Shown: one piece after another, positions 46,318 through 55,190 of the stretch
How the letters are laid out: every line of letters starts with the position of its first letter
Numbering within the stretch: the first letter of the stretch is position 1
DNA from: Prochlorococcus marinus CUG1433
Lineage (GTDB): Bacteria; Cyanobacteriota; Cyanobacteriia; PCC-6307; Cyanobiaceae
DNA: 64,000 nucleotides
Reading direction: 5' to 3'
Assembly: GCA_017644425.1 (NCBI GenBank)
Contig: JAEPLN010000001.1
Location: forward strand, 1,426,001-1,490,000
Translations under genes and position numbers: made by a program
Notes under the pieces: model-generated
The model's input: the letters and a program-made list of their open reading frames with translations, nothing else
Database searches by the model: none
What the model was told of the DNA's origin: nothing

Positions 46318-46563
46318 TTATTCAACCAATCTAAATCCTTTATCAAGTAGTTTTTGATAAAGAAGTCTTGCTCTGAACGCTAGGATTTGTTCTTCTTTTT
46401 CATTACTAATCACATGAAAATAGTTATTATCTAATTTATTTTTGCTAAAACATACGTTTGCTTCTCCTAACCTTAAAGTCCAGTTTTCTTCTTTGGCTAA
46501 ATGCTGATTAGGGCCAAGATCCCATGGGCATTTTTCAGGATATTTTTCTCTTTTGGAACCCAT
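46318..46563 (-). CDS. Small conserved protein of unknown function
   Basis: An 81-aa soluble protein with CPWDLGPNQHLAKEENWTLRLGEANVCFSKNK then a charged helical half (ILAFRARLLYQKLLDKGFRL). There is no signal peptide or membrane segment. I do not recognise the family. The frame is intact and convergent with the DUF3386 gene. Confidence 0.65.
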   Translation of the reverse strand: MGSKREKYPEKCPWDLGPNQHLAKEENWTLRLGEANVCFSKNKLDNNYFHVISNEKEEQILAFRARLLYQKLLDKGFRLVE

Positions 46564-46655
46564 ATGATTATTTTAACTATCCAATACTAGTAAAAATTAA
46601 AAAGCATGGCTATGAGTTCTAACTTTTAATGTCGTTCGTAAATGTAATTACTTTA

Positions 46656-47297
46656 TTATTTATCCTTAGACGCAATTAAGCAATAAAAGGGATCTTTATT
46701 AAAAAAATTAAAAATATTAAGGTCTTGTTGATTGAACTTTTTAATAATTTTGGGTTCGTTAAAACCGTTTGTGATTAATACTTTCCTTACATATTTAACT
46801 CTCTCTTCCTCAGAAGATGAAGTCCAAATGTGGGGAGCCTTATGCCAAAAAGCTCTATTTGAAAAAGAAATTATAATCTTGCCGTTTTCACTTAAAATTC
46901 TACCAATTTCTTTTGTTAGATTCTCGGGATATTGTAAATATTGCCATGCAGCTACCATTAAACAATAATCAACACTTGAGCTATCTAAGGGAATTTCTTG
47001 ATTTAAGTTGAAATTTTGTATCCAATAAGAGTCAAATACCTTGTTTCTTTCAAGTTCCTGTTTATTTAGTCCATGCCCAATAATCTTTTTGTATTTTTTC
47101 CCTTTAGGTAAATAACTATCCCAACTGGACATTAAATCAAGAACAGTGGAACAAGCAGCTATTTCAGTTTCGTAAACACCTGTTAGGTATTTTCTGAAGT
47201 TCGCATCTAGATGATAAACAAATTTTGGATCAGAATAAAATTCTTGATCATTTCTTTCATCAATTTTCTTCCTTTGATAATTATTTAAAACTTGCAA
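46656..47297 (-). CDS. Class I SAM-dependent methyltransferase-like protein
   Basis: A 213-aa protein. The Rossmann-type SAM site can be read as TVLDLMSSWDSYLP (motif I), then IIGHGLNKQELERN, PLDSSSVDYCLMVAAWQYL (motif IV) and IGRILSENGKIIISFSNRAFW. This order fits methyltransferase_11-like enzymes that act on small molecules. The glycine-rich motif I is degenerate (DLMSSWDS), so SAM binding should be tested. The substrate is unknown. Confidence 0.65.
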   Translation of the reverse strand: MQVLNNYQRKKIDERNDQEFYSDPKFVYHLDANFRKYLTGVYETEIAACSTVLDLMSSWDSYLPKGKKYKKIIGHGLNKQELERNKVFDSYWIQNFNLNQEIPLDSSSVDYCLMVAAWQYLQYPENLTKEIGRILSENGKIIISFSNRAFWHKAPHIWTSSSEEERVKYVRKVLITNGFNEPKIIKKFNQQDLNIFNFFNKDPFYCLIASKDK

Positions 47298-47449
47298 AAC
47301 TAATGACTTTTAACTCTATATAAAATTTAGAAAATATAAAACCCTTTTGTGTTTAAGTGATATATCTTGGTTAAATTAATTAAAAATTTTAAAAAAAACT
47401 AGACATCCACTTAAAAAAAGTTAGATTTTAATTAATAATTTAATTAAAA

Positions 47450-47620
47450 ATGATTAATTTTAGAAGTAGTAAAAAAAATAAGTCAAAAAATTCTCTCTTC
47501 AATCCTTATAAAAATGGAATAACTTCATATGACATGGCATATCTTTCATCAAAAAGAAGTTCAAAAAATAAAACTCTTTCTCCAAAGAATGATTCTCAAA
47601 AAGATTATTTGGCTGCATAG
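47450..47620 (+). CDS. Small basic protein of unknown function
   Basis: A 56-aa frame from ATG at 47450 to TAG at 47618-47620. It is rich in Ser, Lys and Asn (SSKKNKSKNS, LSSKRSSKNK) with a short middle part NPYKNGITSYDMAYL, and looks disordered. It ends 2 bp before the tautomerase gene, which suggests it is the first gene of a pair. A real gene is supported by position and by the clean frame, not by homology. Confidence 0.5.
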   Translation: MINFRSSKKNKSKNSLFNPYKNGITSYDMAYLSSKRSSKNKTLSPKNDSQKDYLAA

Positions 47621-47622
47621 AA

Positions 47623-47955
47623 ATGCCTTATATTGATATTTCGACTTCAATAAAAGTTGATGATAAGAAAAAACTACTTGAAGATATTTCAGTATTTTTT
47701 TCATCCTTAACAAATAAATCAAAGAAATTTGTAATGACAAAATTAGCTGATAATTGCGAAATGTATTTTGACAATCAAAGCCATTGCTGCTTTTTAGAAA
47801 TCAGGTCAATAGGTTCTTTAAATCCTTCAGAAATGGCAAAGCCAATATCAAATTTTGTACATGAAAAAATGGGAATATCAATAGATAAGATATATATATC
47901 TTTCTACGATGTCCCTTCTTCAATGTGGGCTTGGAATGGAAAAACCTTTGGTTAA
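47623..47955 (+). CDS. MIF-family tautomerase (phenylpyruvate tautomerase-like)
   Basis: A 110-aa protein with Pro directly after the initiator Met (MPYIDISTSIKV), the catalytic base of the tautomerase superfamily. Helix and strand order, length, and the DKIYISFYDVPSSMWAWNGKTFG tail fit the MIF-type members known from marine cyanobacteria. The natural substrate is not known. The next gene starts 26 bp after its stop. Confidence 0.8.
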   Translation: MPYIDISTSIKVDDKKKLLEDISVFFSSLTNKSKKFVMTKLADNCEMYFDNQSHCCFLEIRSIGSLNPSEMAKPISNFVHEKMGISIDKIYISFYDVPSSMWAWNGKTFG

Positions 47956-47981
47956 GAATTATTGTTTTAAATTTTGATTTA

Positions 47982-48371
47982 ATGGAAATAAATAATTTAG
48001 TTGATTTAAACAGTTTTAGATCTGCTCCTGAATTAAGCAATATTCAAATAAAAAAATTATTAGAACAACTAAAAGCAAATATTTTGGATGCTGATTGGAT
48101 TACAATCGGGATAATGGCACCTTCTAATATGGAAGCTGTTGAAGCATTAAAATCAATTTCTAAAAAATTTTCCTTTGTTACTATTAGTGGTTTAGAAAAC
48201 CTTTTCGCTAATGGAAATGTCTTTTTAAAATATAATCAAAAAACTGGTCATGTTTTCGTTAGATCTGAAAATGGTCTTGGAGAAGGCATTTTATTAACTT
48301 GTCAGTATGACCATGAATCTAAGAATTCAAGTACTTTTGGGCCATTCCCCTTAGATTTTTTTACTAACTAA
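47982..48371 (+). CDS. DUF1824 protein
   Basis: A 129-aa protein when started at the ATG at 47982; an in-frame start at 47925 lies inside the tautomerase gene and is unlikely. It has ILDADWITIGIMAPSNMEAVEALKSI, FLKYNQKTGHVFVRSENGLGEGILLTCQ and GPFPLDFF, the DUF1824 pattern confined to cyanobacteria. Function is unknown. Confidence 0.75.
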   Translation: MEINNLVDLNSFRSAPELSNIQIKKLLEQLKANILDADWITIGIMAPSNMEAVEALKSISKKFSFVTISGLENLFANGNVFLKYNQKTGHVFVRSENGLGEGILLTCQYDHESKNSSTFGPFPLDFFTN

Positions 48372-48487
48372 TTTAAAATTTGTGTCTTAATAAATATTTT
48401 TGTGTGACTAGGATTTTTTCTTTCTTGAAACAAGCTTTGATATTATGATTATTGGAATTAATCCAAATCTTCCAACTTTTTAATTAG

Positions 48488-49354
48488 ATGTTTTTTCAGG
48501 ACATAATTCAAAACTTAAATAAATTTTGGTCTAATGAAGGATGTCTAATAATGCAGCCATATGACACTGAAAAAGGTGCTGGCACTATGAATCCTCACAC
48601 ATTCTTAAGGGCAATTGGACCAGAACCTTGGAGTGTTGCTTATTCGGAACCATGTCGAAGGCCAACAGATGGAAGGTTTGGCGATAATCCTAATAGAGCT
48701 CAACATTACTTTCAATATCAAGTAATAATCAAGCCTTCTCCAGATAAAATACAGGAAAAATTTTTAACATCTTTAGAATCTCTAGGAATAAATCCTAGAA
48801 ACCATGACATAAGATTTGTTGAAGATAATTGGGAGTCTCCTACACTTGGAGCCTGGGGAGTAGGTTGGGAAGTATGGTTGGATGGCATGGAAGTAACTCA
48901 ATTTACTTATTTTCAACAATGCGGGGGCTTGGATTGTAATCCAATCCCTATTGAAATTACTTATGGCTTGGAGAGGATTGCAATGTTTTTGCAAGATAAG
49001 GAGAGTATTTGGGATCTCAACTGGAACAAAAATTTGAAATATAGTGATATTTGGCTTCAATTTGAAAAAAGTCAATGTTCATATAACTTTAATGCATCTA
49101 ATCCTGATAACCTCAGAAAACTTTTTGAAATTTATCAGTCTGAGGCAAGTTCTTTAATAGAGAATAAATTAACTTATCCTGCACTAGATTTCGTTCTGAA
49201 ATGTAGTCATACTTTCAATTTGCTAGACGCGAGGGGTGTGATTTCAGTTACTGATCGTGCTCAATATATTGAAAAGATTCGAAAATTAGCAAGAAAAGTT
49301 GCATCAACTTGGATTGAAGAAAGAGAATGCCTCGACTACCCATTAATCAAATAA
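48488..49354 (+). CDS. glyQ: Glycyl-tRNA synthetase alpha subunit
   Basis: A 288-aa class IIc subunit. It contains [54 protein letters not shown] (motif 2) and [28 protein letters not shown] (motif 3), the GlyQ hallmarks. It forms a heterotetramer with GlyS to charge tRNA-Gly; glyS is not in this window. Confidence 0.97.
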   Translation: MFFQDIIQNLNKFWSNEGCLIMQPYDTEKGAGTMNPHTFLRAIGPEPWSVAYSEPCRRPTDGRFGDNPNRAQHYFQYQVIIKPSPDKIQEKFLTSLESLGINPRNHDIRFVEDNWESPTLGAWGVGWEVWLDGMEVTQFTYFQQCGGLDCNPIPIEITYGLERIAMFLQDKESIWDLNWNKNLKYSDIWLQFEKSQCSYNFNASNPDNLRKLFEIYQSEASSLIENKLTYPALDFVLKCSHTFNLLDARGVISVTDRAQYIEKIRKLARKVASTWIEERECLDYPLIK

Positions 49355-49497
49355 TAATTTGGGTAATTATTATAAAAAAAAAGATTAGATTGTATAAAAG
49401 GATACGCTGCTATGAAACTTATAATTCTTTCTTTTTTTGTAACGCCAGATACAGTATAGGTACCCTTTTCGTAGGGTTACTTTTAGTGTGAGGTAAA

Positions 49498-50772
49498 ATG
49501 AAACTCTTCCAACAAATGTTGGTGGCAGGAGCATCTCTGGGCTTTATAGCTCCGATAGCTGTTCAGGCTTCCGATATTGTCAACTTAGAAGAAATGGATA
49601 GCTATGCGCTTAGCCAAAAAAGATCTTCAAGACTTGACAGTAAATCATTCATTAACGAAGTTAGCGAGGATATCGCCAAACTTAAGGGCCGTGTTGATGG
49701 CCTTGAGGCCAGACAAAATCAATTTGAAGCTGGTGGCTTCTCAGATACAACAACCATGGACGGTAAAGCTGTTTTCACTTTAATGGGTACAGACCACAAC
49801 CTCAGTGCAGCAACAAAAGACGACTCAGTAACAGCTGCATATATGCTTCAAATGAACCTAAACACCAGTTTTACGGGTGATGATAATCTTTACATTAGAT
49901 TAAAGTCTGGAAACCATGCTGGTAATAGTGTTACTAAAACATACGGAACATACCTGAGTTCAGGTAATGGTAATGCAGATGTACTAAAGGTTGACAAAAT
50001 CTGGTATGAATTCCCAGTAGGGGACAAAAATACATTCTGGATTGGACCAAAAATTGAGAACTATTATATGCATGGAACTACCCCTTCAATTTATAAGCCC
50101 GTAACAAAACAATTTACTCTTGGTGGTAATGGTGAAGCATATGGAGCAAGTACTAACTCTGGTGTTGGTTGGGCATATAAAGCTGATAATGGCTTTGCGG
50201 TAAGCTCTAATGTAGTATCTCAACAAAATGGAACTACTAATGGATTCATTACAAATGAATCAGCAACATCTTGGGCTAATCAAGTAGGTTATACAACTGA
50301 TCAATGGTCAGTATCAGCTATTGTTAATTCGAAAACTAATGGTTGGAGTGATACTTACTATCACACAGCGAATCATGCTCCTACCGGTAATGACAGTTTT
50401 ACTTCGATTGGCCTGAGATCATGGTGGAGACCTGCTGATACAGGTACTAAAACTCCTTCAATCTCACTAGGATTTGATTCAACAAGCTATGATGGAGCTC
50501 CAGCGGCATCGGACAGCTCAAGTGCCTGGTTTGCAGGGCTAACTTGGGAGGACATGTTCCAAGCTGACGATAGAATCGGAATAGCTTTTGGACAACCAAC
50601 AACAAATGAGAATGAAAGCACTGTAGATCCATTCGCTTACGAATTATATTATTCATTTAAAACCAATGAATCTGTTACTATCACACCAGCAATCTTTGGT
50701 GGATCTGATAGAAATGGAACATCTCGTGATGATGTATTCGGTGCAGTACTTGAAACTACACTCAAATTCTAA
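49498..50772 (+). CDS. Outer-membrane porin
   Basis: A 424-aa protein. The signal peptide runs to about residue 24 (AGASLGFIAPIAVQAS), then a helical or coiled-coil segment at about 48-77 (FINEVSEDIAKLKGRVDGLEARQNQF) precedes a beta-barrel with alternating residues, ending in the C-terminal Phe typical of barrel proteins (LETTLKF). It resembles the cyanobacterial Som-type porins but lacks an obvious full SLH domain. A GAGGT ribosome-binding site lies just before the ATG. It lets solutes cross the outer membrane. Confidence 0.85.
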   Translation: MKLFQQMLVAGASLGFIAPIAVQASDIVNLEEMDSYALSQKRSSRLDSKSFINEVSEDIAKLKGRVDGLEARQNQFEAGGFSDTTTMDGKAVFTLMGTDHNLSAATKDDSVTAAYMLQMNLNTSFTGDDNLYIRLKSGNHAGNSVTKTYGTYLSSGNGNADVLKVDKIWYEFPVGDKNTFWIGPKIENYYMHGTTPSIYKPVTKQFTLGGNGEAYGASTNSGVGWAYKADNGFAVSSNVVSQQNGTTNGFITNESATSWANQVGYTTDQWSVSAIVNSKTNGWSDTYYHTANHAPTGNDSFTSIGLRSWWRPADTGTKTPSISLGFDSTSYDGAPAASDSSSAWFAGLTWEDMFQADDRIGIAFGQPTTNENESTVDPFAYELYYSFKTNESVTITPAIFGGSDRNGTSRDDVFGAVLETTLKF

Positions 50773-50795
50773 TTTGATTTAATCAAAATAATTAA

Positions 50796-50819
50796 ACGCC
50801 CATAAGGGCGTTTTTTTTT
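50796..50819 (+). terminator. Rho-independent terminator of the porin gene
   Basis: ACGCCC and GGGCGT form a stem of at least 6 bp with loop ATAA, followed by nine T's. It sits about 25 bp past the porin stop. Confidence 0.9.
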
Positions 50820-50916
50820 CTTACTATTTTCTCTTACGAAATTATGAGATTTTGAATTATGAATAGTATAAAAAGAGTTTTTGAATTAATTCTAGTTATG
50901 AATAAAAATTAGAATA

Positions 50917-51156
50917 TTACCAACAATTTTCTCCCTCTCCAATTGGTATACACATACTTGATGAAGCAGCTTCATCAGCGAGTTTTTGCGCTTGCTCGTC
51001 GAGAATAAAATCAGCTTCTAATGGCATATCTGTGTTCCATTCCTTTAATCCGCCTAAATCATTTTCTTCAGCCTTCAGAGAAAAGTCTTCAGTTGTTGAT
51101 ATCGCAATTGCACTTGTAGCTGCGAGAAATATTGCAATAGAATTTTTCTTTTTCAT
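50917..51156 (-). CDS. Small exported protein with a C-terminal cysteine pair
   Basis: A 79-aa protein. Residues 1-22 are a signal peptide (KKKNS then IAIFLAATSAIAIS). The mature part is acidic and ends MCIPIGEGENCW, two cysteines nine residues apart. No domain is recognised. It lies between the porin and the PKHD hydroxylase, so an iron- or envelope-related role is possible by context only. Confidence 0.65.
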   Translation of the reverse strand: MKKKNSIAIFLAATSAIAISTTEDFSLKAEENDLGGLKEWNTDMPLEADFILDEQAQKLADEAASSSMCIPIGEGENCW

Positions 51157-51228
51157 ATATATTTTAGATTAATAATATCTTAGTGAAAAAAGAAAAAGTT
51201 TTCTATTCGATGTATAAAATGATTCAGA

Positions 51229-51894
51229 TTAACTCCCTAATCTCCTTAAAAGATTCGCATATGATTTAAAAATAAGATCTACTTCTTCCGATCTTCCATG
51301 TTTAGCAAGTAATGATCTGGCTGCGGCGTCCAGATCAAATAAATATTCTCTTTCTTCAATGCTTTTGATATAGCTTTCAATCCAACCAATCAAAACCAAT
51401 CTTTCACCCCAAAGAACTTCTTCTACAGAATGTAAATAAGTACTAGGATAAATTATTATTTCTCCTGCATTTAATTTGAATTTTTCCTCTGAGTTAAAAT
51501 TCTCAATTGATAACTCACCACCCTGATAATCGTCTTTACAATTTAAAAAAATTGTAAAAGATAAGTCTGCTCTCCCAGAAGACATATAAGGATTATCAAT
51601 ATGACGTCCATATTTCATTCCAGTTGTTGATTTTGAGAAAATTGTTCCATGAACCTTTTTTGGTAAAGCAAAGCTTTTAATTAGCTCATTAATAAGAATC
51701 TTTTTTTTGATCAATTCTGAAAATTTTTTTGAAAAATCTGAATCCCTTTTGAGTTGTAAATTATTTTTTACTTTGGCCGCATACCTCCCAGCAGTTTGTC
51801 TGCCATCTTCCCAAAATAAGTTTTCTTTACCTAGATTTTTTCTAAGCATTTCTAATTCTTCAGAATTTAATAGTTGATGAGTTAAATAATTCAT
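51229..51894 (-). CDS. PKHD-type Fe(II)/2-oxoglutarate hydroxylase (PiuC/YbiX-like)
   Basis: A 221-aa dioxygenase. Iron ligands are H98, D100 (GRHIDNPY) and H155 (STYLHSVEEV), and R165 (GERLVLIGW) would bind 2-oxoglutarate. The length and C-terminal DLDAAARSLLAKHG helix match PiuC/YbiX, often linked to iron uptake loci. It is divergent from the FutA/IdiA gene over 102 bp, which supports that link. Confidence 0.88.
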   Translation of the reverse strand: MNYLTHQLLNSEELEMLRKNLGKENLFWEDGRQTAGRYAAKVKNNLQLKRDSDFSKKFSELIKKKILINELIKSFALPKKVHGTIFSKSTTGMKYGRHIDNPYMSSGRADLSFTIFLNCKDDYQGGELSIENFNSEEKFKLNAGEIIIYPSTYLHSVEEVLWGERLVLIGWIESYIKSIEEREYLFDLDAAARSLLAKHGRSEEVDLIFKSYANLLRRLGS

Positions 51895-51996
51895 TTTTGA
51901 TATAAAAAATGATACAAGTTGATGTATAGAAACTCTCTTTTAGAGGCCTTGTTGTGAAGATAGATATAAAGTAACCATAGATACTATTTTGAAAAA

Positions 51997-53019
51997 GTGC
52001 AAAATCTAAAGAAACTAATTTATTCCGCACTAACTTGTTCATATCTTTTCAATTTTTCTGTACCTGCCAATTCAGCAGAAAAAGAAGTCAGAGTTTTTTC
52101 AGGTAGACATTACAACACCGATAGAGCTATATACAAAAAATTTGCAGAAGAAACGGGAATCAAAGTTAGACTTATTGAGGCAGCAGGAATATCTTTAATT
52201 GAACGCTTGAAAAGAGAGGGAAAGAATTCTCAGGCTGATTTAATATTGTTGGTAGATGCAGCGAGAATTACAAATGCTGCTAAAGCTGGCTTGCTTCAAA
52301 GTGTTGAATCAAAGTCTTTGGAAAATGATATCCCATCTGGATTAAAGGACAGAAACAAAGAATGGTATGCATTAACTAGAAGAGTTAGAGTTATGGTTGT
52401 AAATCCAAAAGTTGTCGATATTAGCAAGATTAGAGACTATACAGACTTAGCTGATCCATCATTAAAAGGAAAAGTTTGCTTAAGAAATAGAAAAAGTCCA
52501 TATAATCAATCTTTAGTCGCTAATCAAATAGTTAATAAAGGCGAATCAAAAACTAAATCTTGGTTAAAAGGAATGATTGATAATGTTTCTCAACCTTTCT
52601 TCCCTGGTGATATTTCAATAATTAGAGCCGTTTCTAAGAAAAAATGTGGAGTAGGAATTGTTAATCATTATTATGTCGCAAGAATGTTAGCTGGTGTTAA
52701 TGGAAGAAGAGATTCTTTATATGCAAAGCGAACATCCGTAGTCACTCCAAATCCTGCCCATGTAAATATTAGTGGTGGTGGTGTAGCTAAATACGCAAAA
52801 AATAAAGATGAAGCTATCAAGCTTCTTGAGTTTTTAGCGTCCCCGAGAGGAAGTAAAGGGCTCGCTGCTCCAACTTTTGAACATCCATTAAAAGAAGTTA
52901 ATCAAAACAATATTGTCAAAAATTTTGGAGAATTTTTTCCTGATACGGTTACTGTAGAAGAACTTGGAGAATATAACTCTATGGCAATAAGATTAATGAA
53001 AGATGCAGGATGGAATTAA
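51997..53019 (+). CDS. futA: Ferric iron ABC transporter substrate-binding protein (FutA/IdiA)
   Basis: A 340-aa periplasmic binding protein, start GTG. Signal peptide to about residue 27 (LTCSYLFNFSVPANSAEK). The body has VFSGRHYNTDRAIYKKFAEETGI, the iron-binding Tyr pair in NHYYVARML and NISGGGVAKYAKNKDEAIKLLEFL. It delivers Fe(III) to the FutBC permease. It is expected to be induced by iron starvation; a loose AT-rich Fur-like stretch near 51898-51915 is the only candidate operator I can see. Confidence 0.92.
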   Translation: MQNLKKLIYSALTCSYLFNFSVPANSAEKEVRVFSGRHYNTDRAIYKKFAEETGIKVRLIEAAGISLIERLKREGKNSQADLILLVDAARITNAAKAGLLQSVESKSLENDIPSGLKDRNKEWYALTRRVRVMVVNPKVVDISKIRDYTDLADPSLKGKVCLRNRKSPYNQSLVANQIVNKGESKTKSWLKGMIDNVSQPFFPGDISIIRAVSKKKCGVGIVNHYYVARMLAGVNGRRDSLYAKRTSVVTPNPAHVNISGGGVAKYAKNKDEAIKLLEFLASPRGSKGLAAPTFEHPLKEVNQNNIVKNFGEFFPDTVTVEELGEYNSMAIRLMKDAGWN

Positions 53020-53081
53020 AAATTAAGATAATAAGTTAGATAATAACTTATCTTCTTATTAGATTCATAATTATAAGAGGA

Positions 53082-53166
53082 GGAGAGGTGGCTGAGTGGT
53101 CGAAAGCGAACGACTCGAAATCGTTTAATAGGAAACTATTCGTGGGTTCGAATCCCACCCTCTCCG
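53082..53166 (+). tRNA. tRNA-Ser(CGA)
   Basis: An 85-nt class II tRNA. Acceptor stem GGAGAGG/CCTCTCC with discriminator G. The anticodon stem AACGA/TCGTT has loop CTCGAAA (anticodon CGA), followed by a long variable arm (TTAATAGGAAACTATTC), and the T arm is GTGGG/CCCAC with TTCGAAT. No CCA is encoded. Its 3' end adjoins a small accessory segment. Confidence 0.97.
53156..53166 (+). repeat. Putative attachment site, left copy (inside tRNA-Ser 3' end)
   Basis: CACCCTCTCCG, the last 11 nt of tRNA-Ser including the 3' acceptor strand and discriminator. The same 11 bases occur at 55285-55295 in the same orientation. Duplicated tRNA 3' ends are the usual trace left by tyrosine recombinase-mediated integration. 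Confidence 0.5.
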
Positions 53167-53183
53167 GATTTGTTTTAGTGTCT

Positions 53184-53221
53184 GACTCTGTCAGAGGCAT
53201 TCTGTTAGAGTCAAAATTTTT
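53184..53221 (+). terminator. Hairpin downstream of tRNA-Ser, possible terminator
   Basis: GACTCT (53184-53189) pairs with AGAGTC (53207-53212), and inside it CAGA pairs with TCTG around loop GGCAT. A T-run follows at 53217-53221. It could end tRNA transcription or be an arm site of the former integrative element. Confidence 0.5.
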
Positions 53222-53324
53222 GTAAATTACTGCTGTAGCAATAATTATTTTATTTTCTTCTTAAAAACAGTTTCTGATAATGTCAGGTTGATTCAGAGAA
53301 GATCAAACCTTTAATATTTAAAAA

Positions 53325-53362
53325 GTGTTGGTGGAAATGTTGGGGGAAATGTTGGGGGAATG
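53325..53362 (+). repeat. 12-bp tandem repeat, left array
   Basis: A short array of the GC-rich unit AAATGTTGGGGG: one diverged partial unit (GTGTTGGTGG) and two perfect ones. It stands out from the surrounding AT-rich DNA. A shorter copy of the array lies at 55191-55215, near the other end of the putative element. Confidence 0.7.
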
Positions 53363-53390
53363 GGTTTGATTCTGCAGAAATAATTTTAAA

Positions 53391-53821
53391 TTACTTCGAA
53401 TCATAAATCCGCATAAAAACCCCGACTGGTATAAGAGTTGTACCAATTAATAATACTTCGACATTACTAAAAAAATTTAAAAAAAATAGCATAAAAATAA
53501 TGCTGCCAAAAACGATATTAAATTTAGATATATAGCCTCAATCTTCTCCACCTAAGAGACTAAAATTAGATATAAAAAATAAAAAAGGATTGAATTTGCG
53601 ATAAATTTTGAGGAGTCAAAAGAATTAAACCACATTAAGAAACTAGTACTTCCAAACCCGTCTCCGGGTTGCCAAGGTTGCAAATTAACTGCGTAAAGAA
53701 ATATCAAAACAAATAAATAAATTAGTAAAATGGCAAAATACCACTTTGAAACTTTATAAAAATATGTTTTGAAAGATTCTATTTTTTTTATCTGAAGTTT
53801 TAGTTTCCTTTGAATTAAGAT
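53391..53821 (-). pseudogene. Decayed membrane-protein gene
   Basis: On the minus strand, an open frame without a start codon covers 53552-53821 and encodes a membrane helix (KWYFAILLIYLFVLIFLYAV) and a loop with LQPWQPGDGFGSTS. It ends at a TAG at 53552-53554. A neighbouring frame then continues sensibly (GGED, then KFNIVFGSIIFMLFFLNF, ending at TAA 53391-53393), but is broken by a TGA at 53538-53540 where a Trp codon would fit. So at least one frameshift and one nonsense change separate it from a whole protein of about 140 aa with three membrane helices. Its family is not known. It overlaps the tail of the TPR pseudogene. Confidence 0.5.
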
Positions 53822-54244
53822 TTATTATCTGATCTATTTTAATTAAATCACTATTTGCCCCTTTGTCGTCATTTATTTGTTTTCTACTTTTATATCTGAA
53901 TTTATAGGCATCCACAAAATTTTCATCAATTTTAATAGATATTGAAAAATGCTCTATTGCTTTATAAATTTGTTCATCTCAAAAAATATAATTCCCATAT
54001 CAAAATTTGCCATAGGACAGTTTGGGTCCAATTCATATTCTTTTTTGTAGTCTTCTATCGCATTTGCAAAATTACCTAATTTTTTATTTGCATAATCTCT
54101 TTTTGAAAAAGCATCAGGATTTTTTGGATTTAATTTAATTGATTTATTAAGGTCTTTAATTGCTAAATCAAATTTTCCATTATTAAGTTTTGAAATTCCT
54201 AAAGTTAAAAATTCTTCACTTGAGAGTAATTTATTTTCTTTCAT
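53754..54244 (-). pseudogene. TPR-repeat protein gene broken by a frameshift
   Basis: From ATG at 54244 the frame encodes 96 aa with two TPR units (FLTLGISKLNNGKFDLAIKDL, DAFSKRDYANKKLGNFANAIEDY) and stops at 53954-53956. Near 53975-53987, a missing base puts the rest in another frame, which reads on as EQIYKAIEHFSISIKID, a further TPR helix pair, to TAA at 53754-53756. The restored product would be about 162 aa. The break is next to a run of A's, so either a true mutation or a sequencing slip is possible. Confidence 0.65.
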
Positions 54245-54282
54245 AACTCCTTATTTAGAAAAACTAATAAAAAATTTATGAT

Positions 54283-54774
54283 TTAATCAAAAATATTATT
54301 GAATTCTTTTTGAAGGGATTTGTAACCTTTATTTAAATCGTTAATTAGGTTGTTTACATTATCTTCAATATCTTCTTTTAAATCTGAATAAGTTTCTTTG
54401 ACCACTTGTTGAATTGCTCCATAAAATATTGATTCAAATGTACCAGGTTGAAACTTTTCAATCCAATATCCACCAAGACAATATATTTTTGTAGGAATTA
54501 ACTTAACAAAAGAATCCTCAGATTCTGATTTGAATGTTTCAATTATTTTTGTAGTTAAATCGCCTCTTGAATTTTCAACACCAAAAGATGCAACTCCTTT
54601 GGCAATCATTTTAGTTGTACCATCTATTTTGTTTGTACTATCAAATGTATTTTTTGCCACTATTTTCTCTAGTGAGAAACAATAATCAGTAAGGTTAGTA
54701 TTTTCTTTTTCAGTTGGATAAATTAATCCAAATAAACTAATTACAAATACTGAAGGTATAAGTAATTTTTTCAT
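54283..54774 (-). CDS. Exported protein of unknown function
   Basis: A 163-aa protein with a signal peptide (KKLLIPSVFVISLFGLIYP). The mature part has two cysteines (DYCFSLE, IYCLGGYW) and a long helical C-terminus (DLKEDIEDNVNNLINDLNKGYKSLQKEF) that could form a coiled coil. No family recognised. It lies between the two putative attachment sites, on the same strand as the TPR remnant, and looks like element cargo. Confidence 0.6.
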   Translation of the reverse strand: MKKLLIPSVFVISLFGLIYPTEKENTNLTDYCFSLEKIVAKNTFDSTNKIDGTTKMIAKGVASFGVENSRGDLTTKIIETFKSESEDSFVKLIPTKIYCLGGYWIEKFQPGTFESIFYGAIQQVVKETYSDLKEDIEDNVNNLINDLNKGYKSLQKEFNNIFD

Positions 54775-54852
54775 CTGTAATTTTTATAAAGATTATCATA
54801 ATAAATATTTTATTTCTTTGGTGTTTAAGATTAATATTATTCTCAATTTTTA

Positions 54853-55062
54853 ATGAAGGAGCATAAAAACAAGGACGGGAGTCTAATTCTTTGGATTTTG
54901 AAAAGTTTGACTTTACCTGTTGCAATTTTAATTATCCCTTCAATATTATTTATGGTCTTTATTGCAAGTAATTTTATTTGGTGTGATTGGAATTATGAAA
55001 AAGGATTTATATCAAAGAGTGAATCATTAGATTGTATGTGGGTAGATCTCGAAGAAGATTAG
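54853..55062 (+). CDS. Small membrane protein of unknown function
   Basis: A 69-aa protein with a charged N-terminus (MKEHKNKDGS), one long hydrophobic stretch (about 12-46, enough for one or two helices), and an acidic tail with two cysteines (FIWCDWNYEKG, LDCMWVDLEED). No relation to a known family can be stated. It lies within the putative integrative element. Confidence 0.5.
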   Translation: MKEHKNKDGSLILWILKSLTLPVAILIIPSILFMVFIASNFIWCDWNYEKGFISKSESLDCMWVDLEED

Positions 55063-55190
55063 GGAGGTCTGCGTCCATTTCATACAGAAACCGCAATCCA
55101 ACCTCCAATTAATGCTTAATTTAATCTAAATATTAAAAATGAAATATAAATTTCGTTTTTCTCTAATTTTTATTTACTCAACATTCTGAA

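Noticed and set aside
47925-47981. Longer start of the DUF1824 gene at 47925
   Set aside because: Lies inside the tautomerase gene; the conserved part begins after the ATG at 47982.
54737-54925. 62-aa minus-strand frame upstream of the exported protein
   Set aside because: Overlaps the opposite-strand membrane protein and the start of the exported protein in another frame; no domain or ribosome site.
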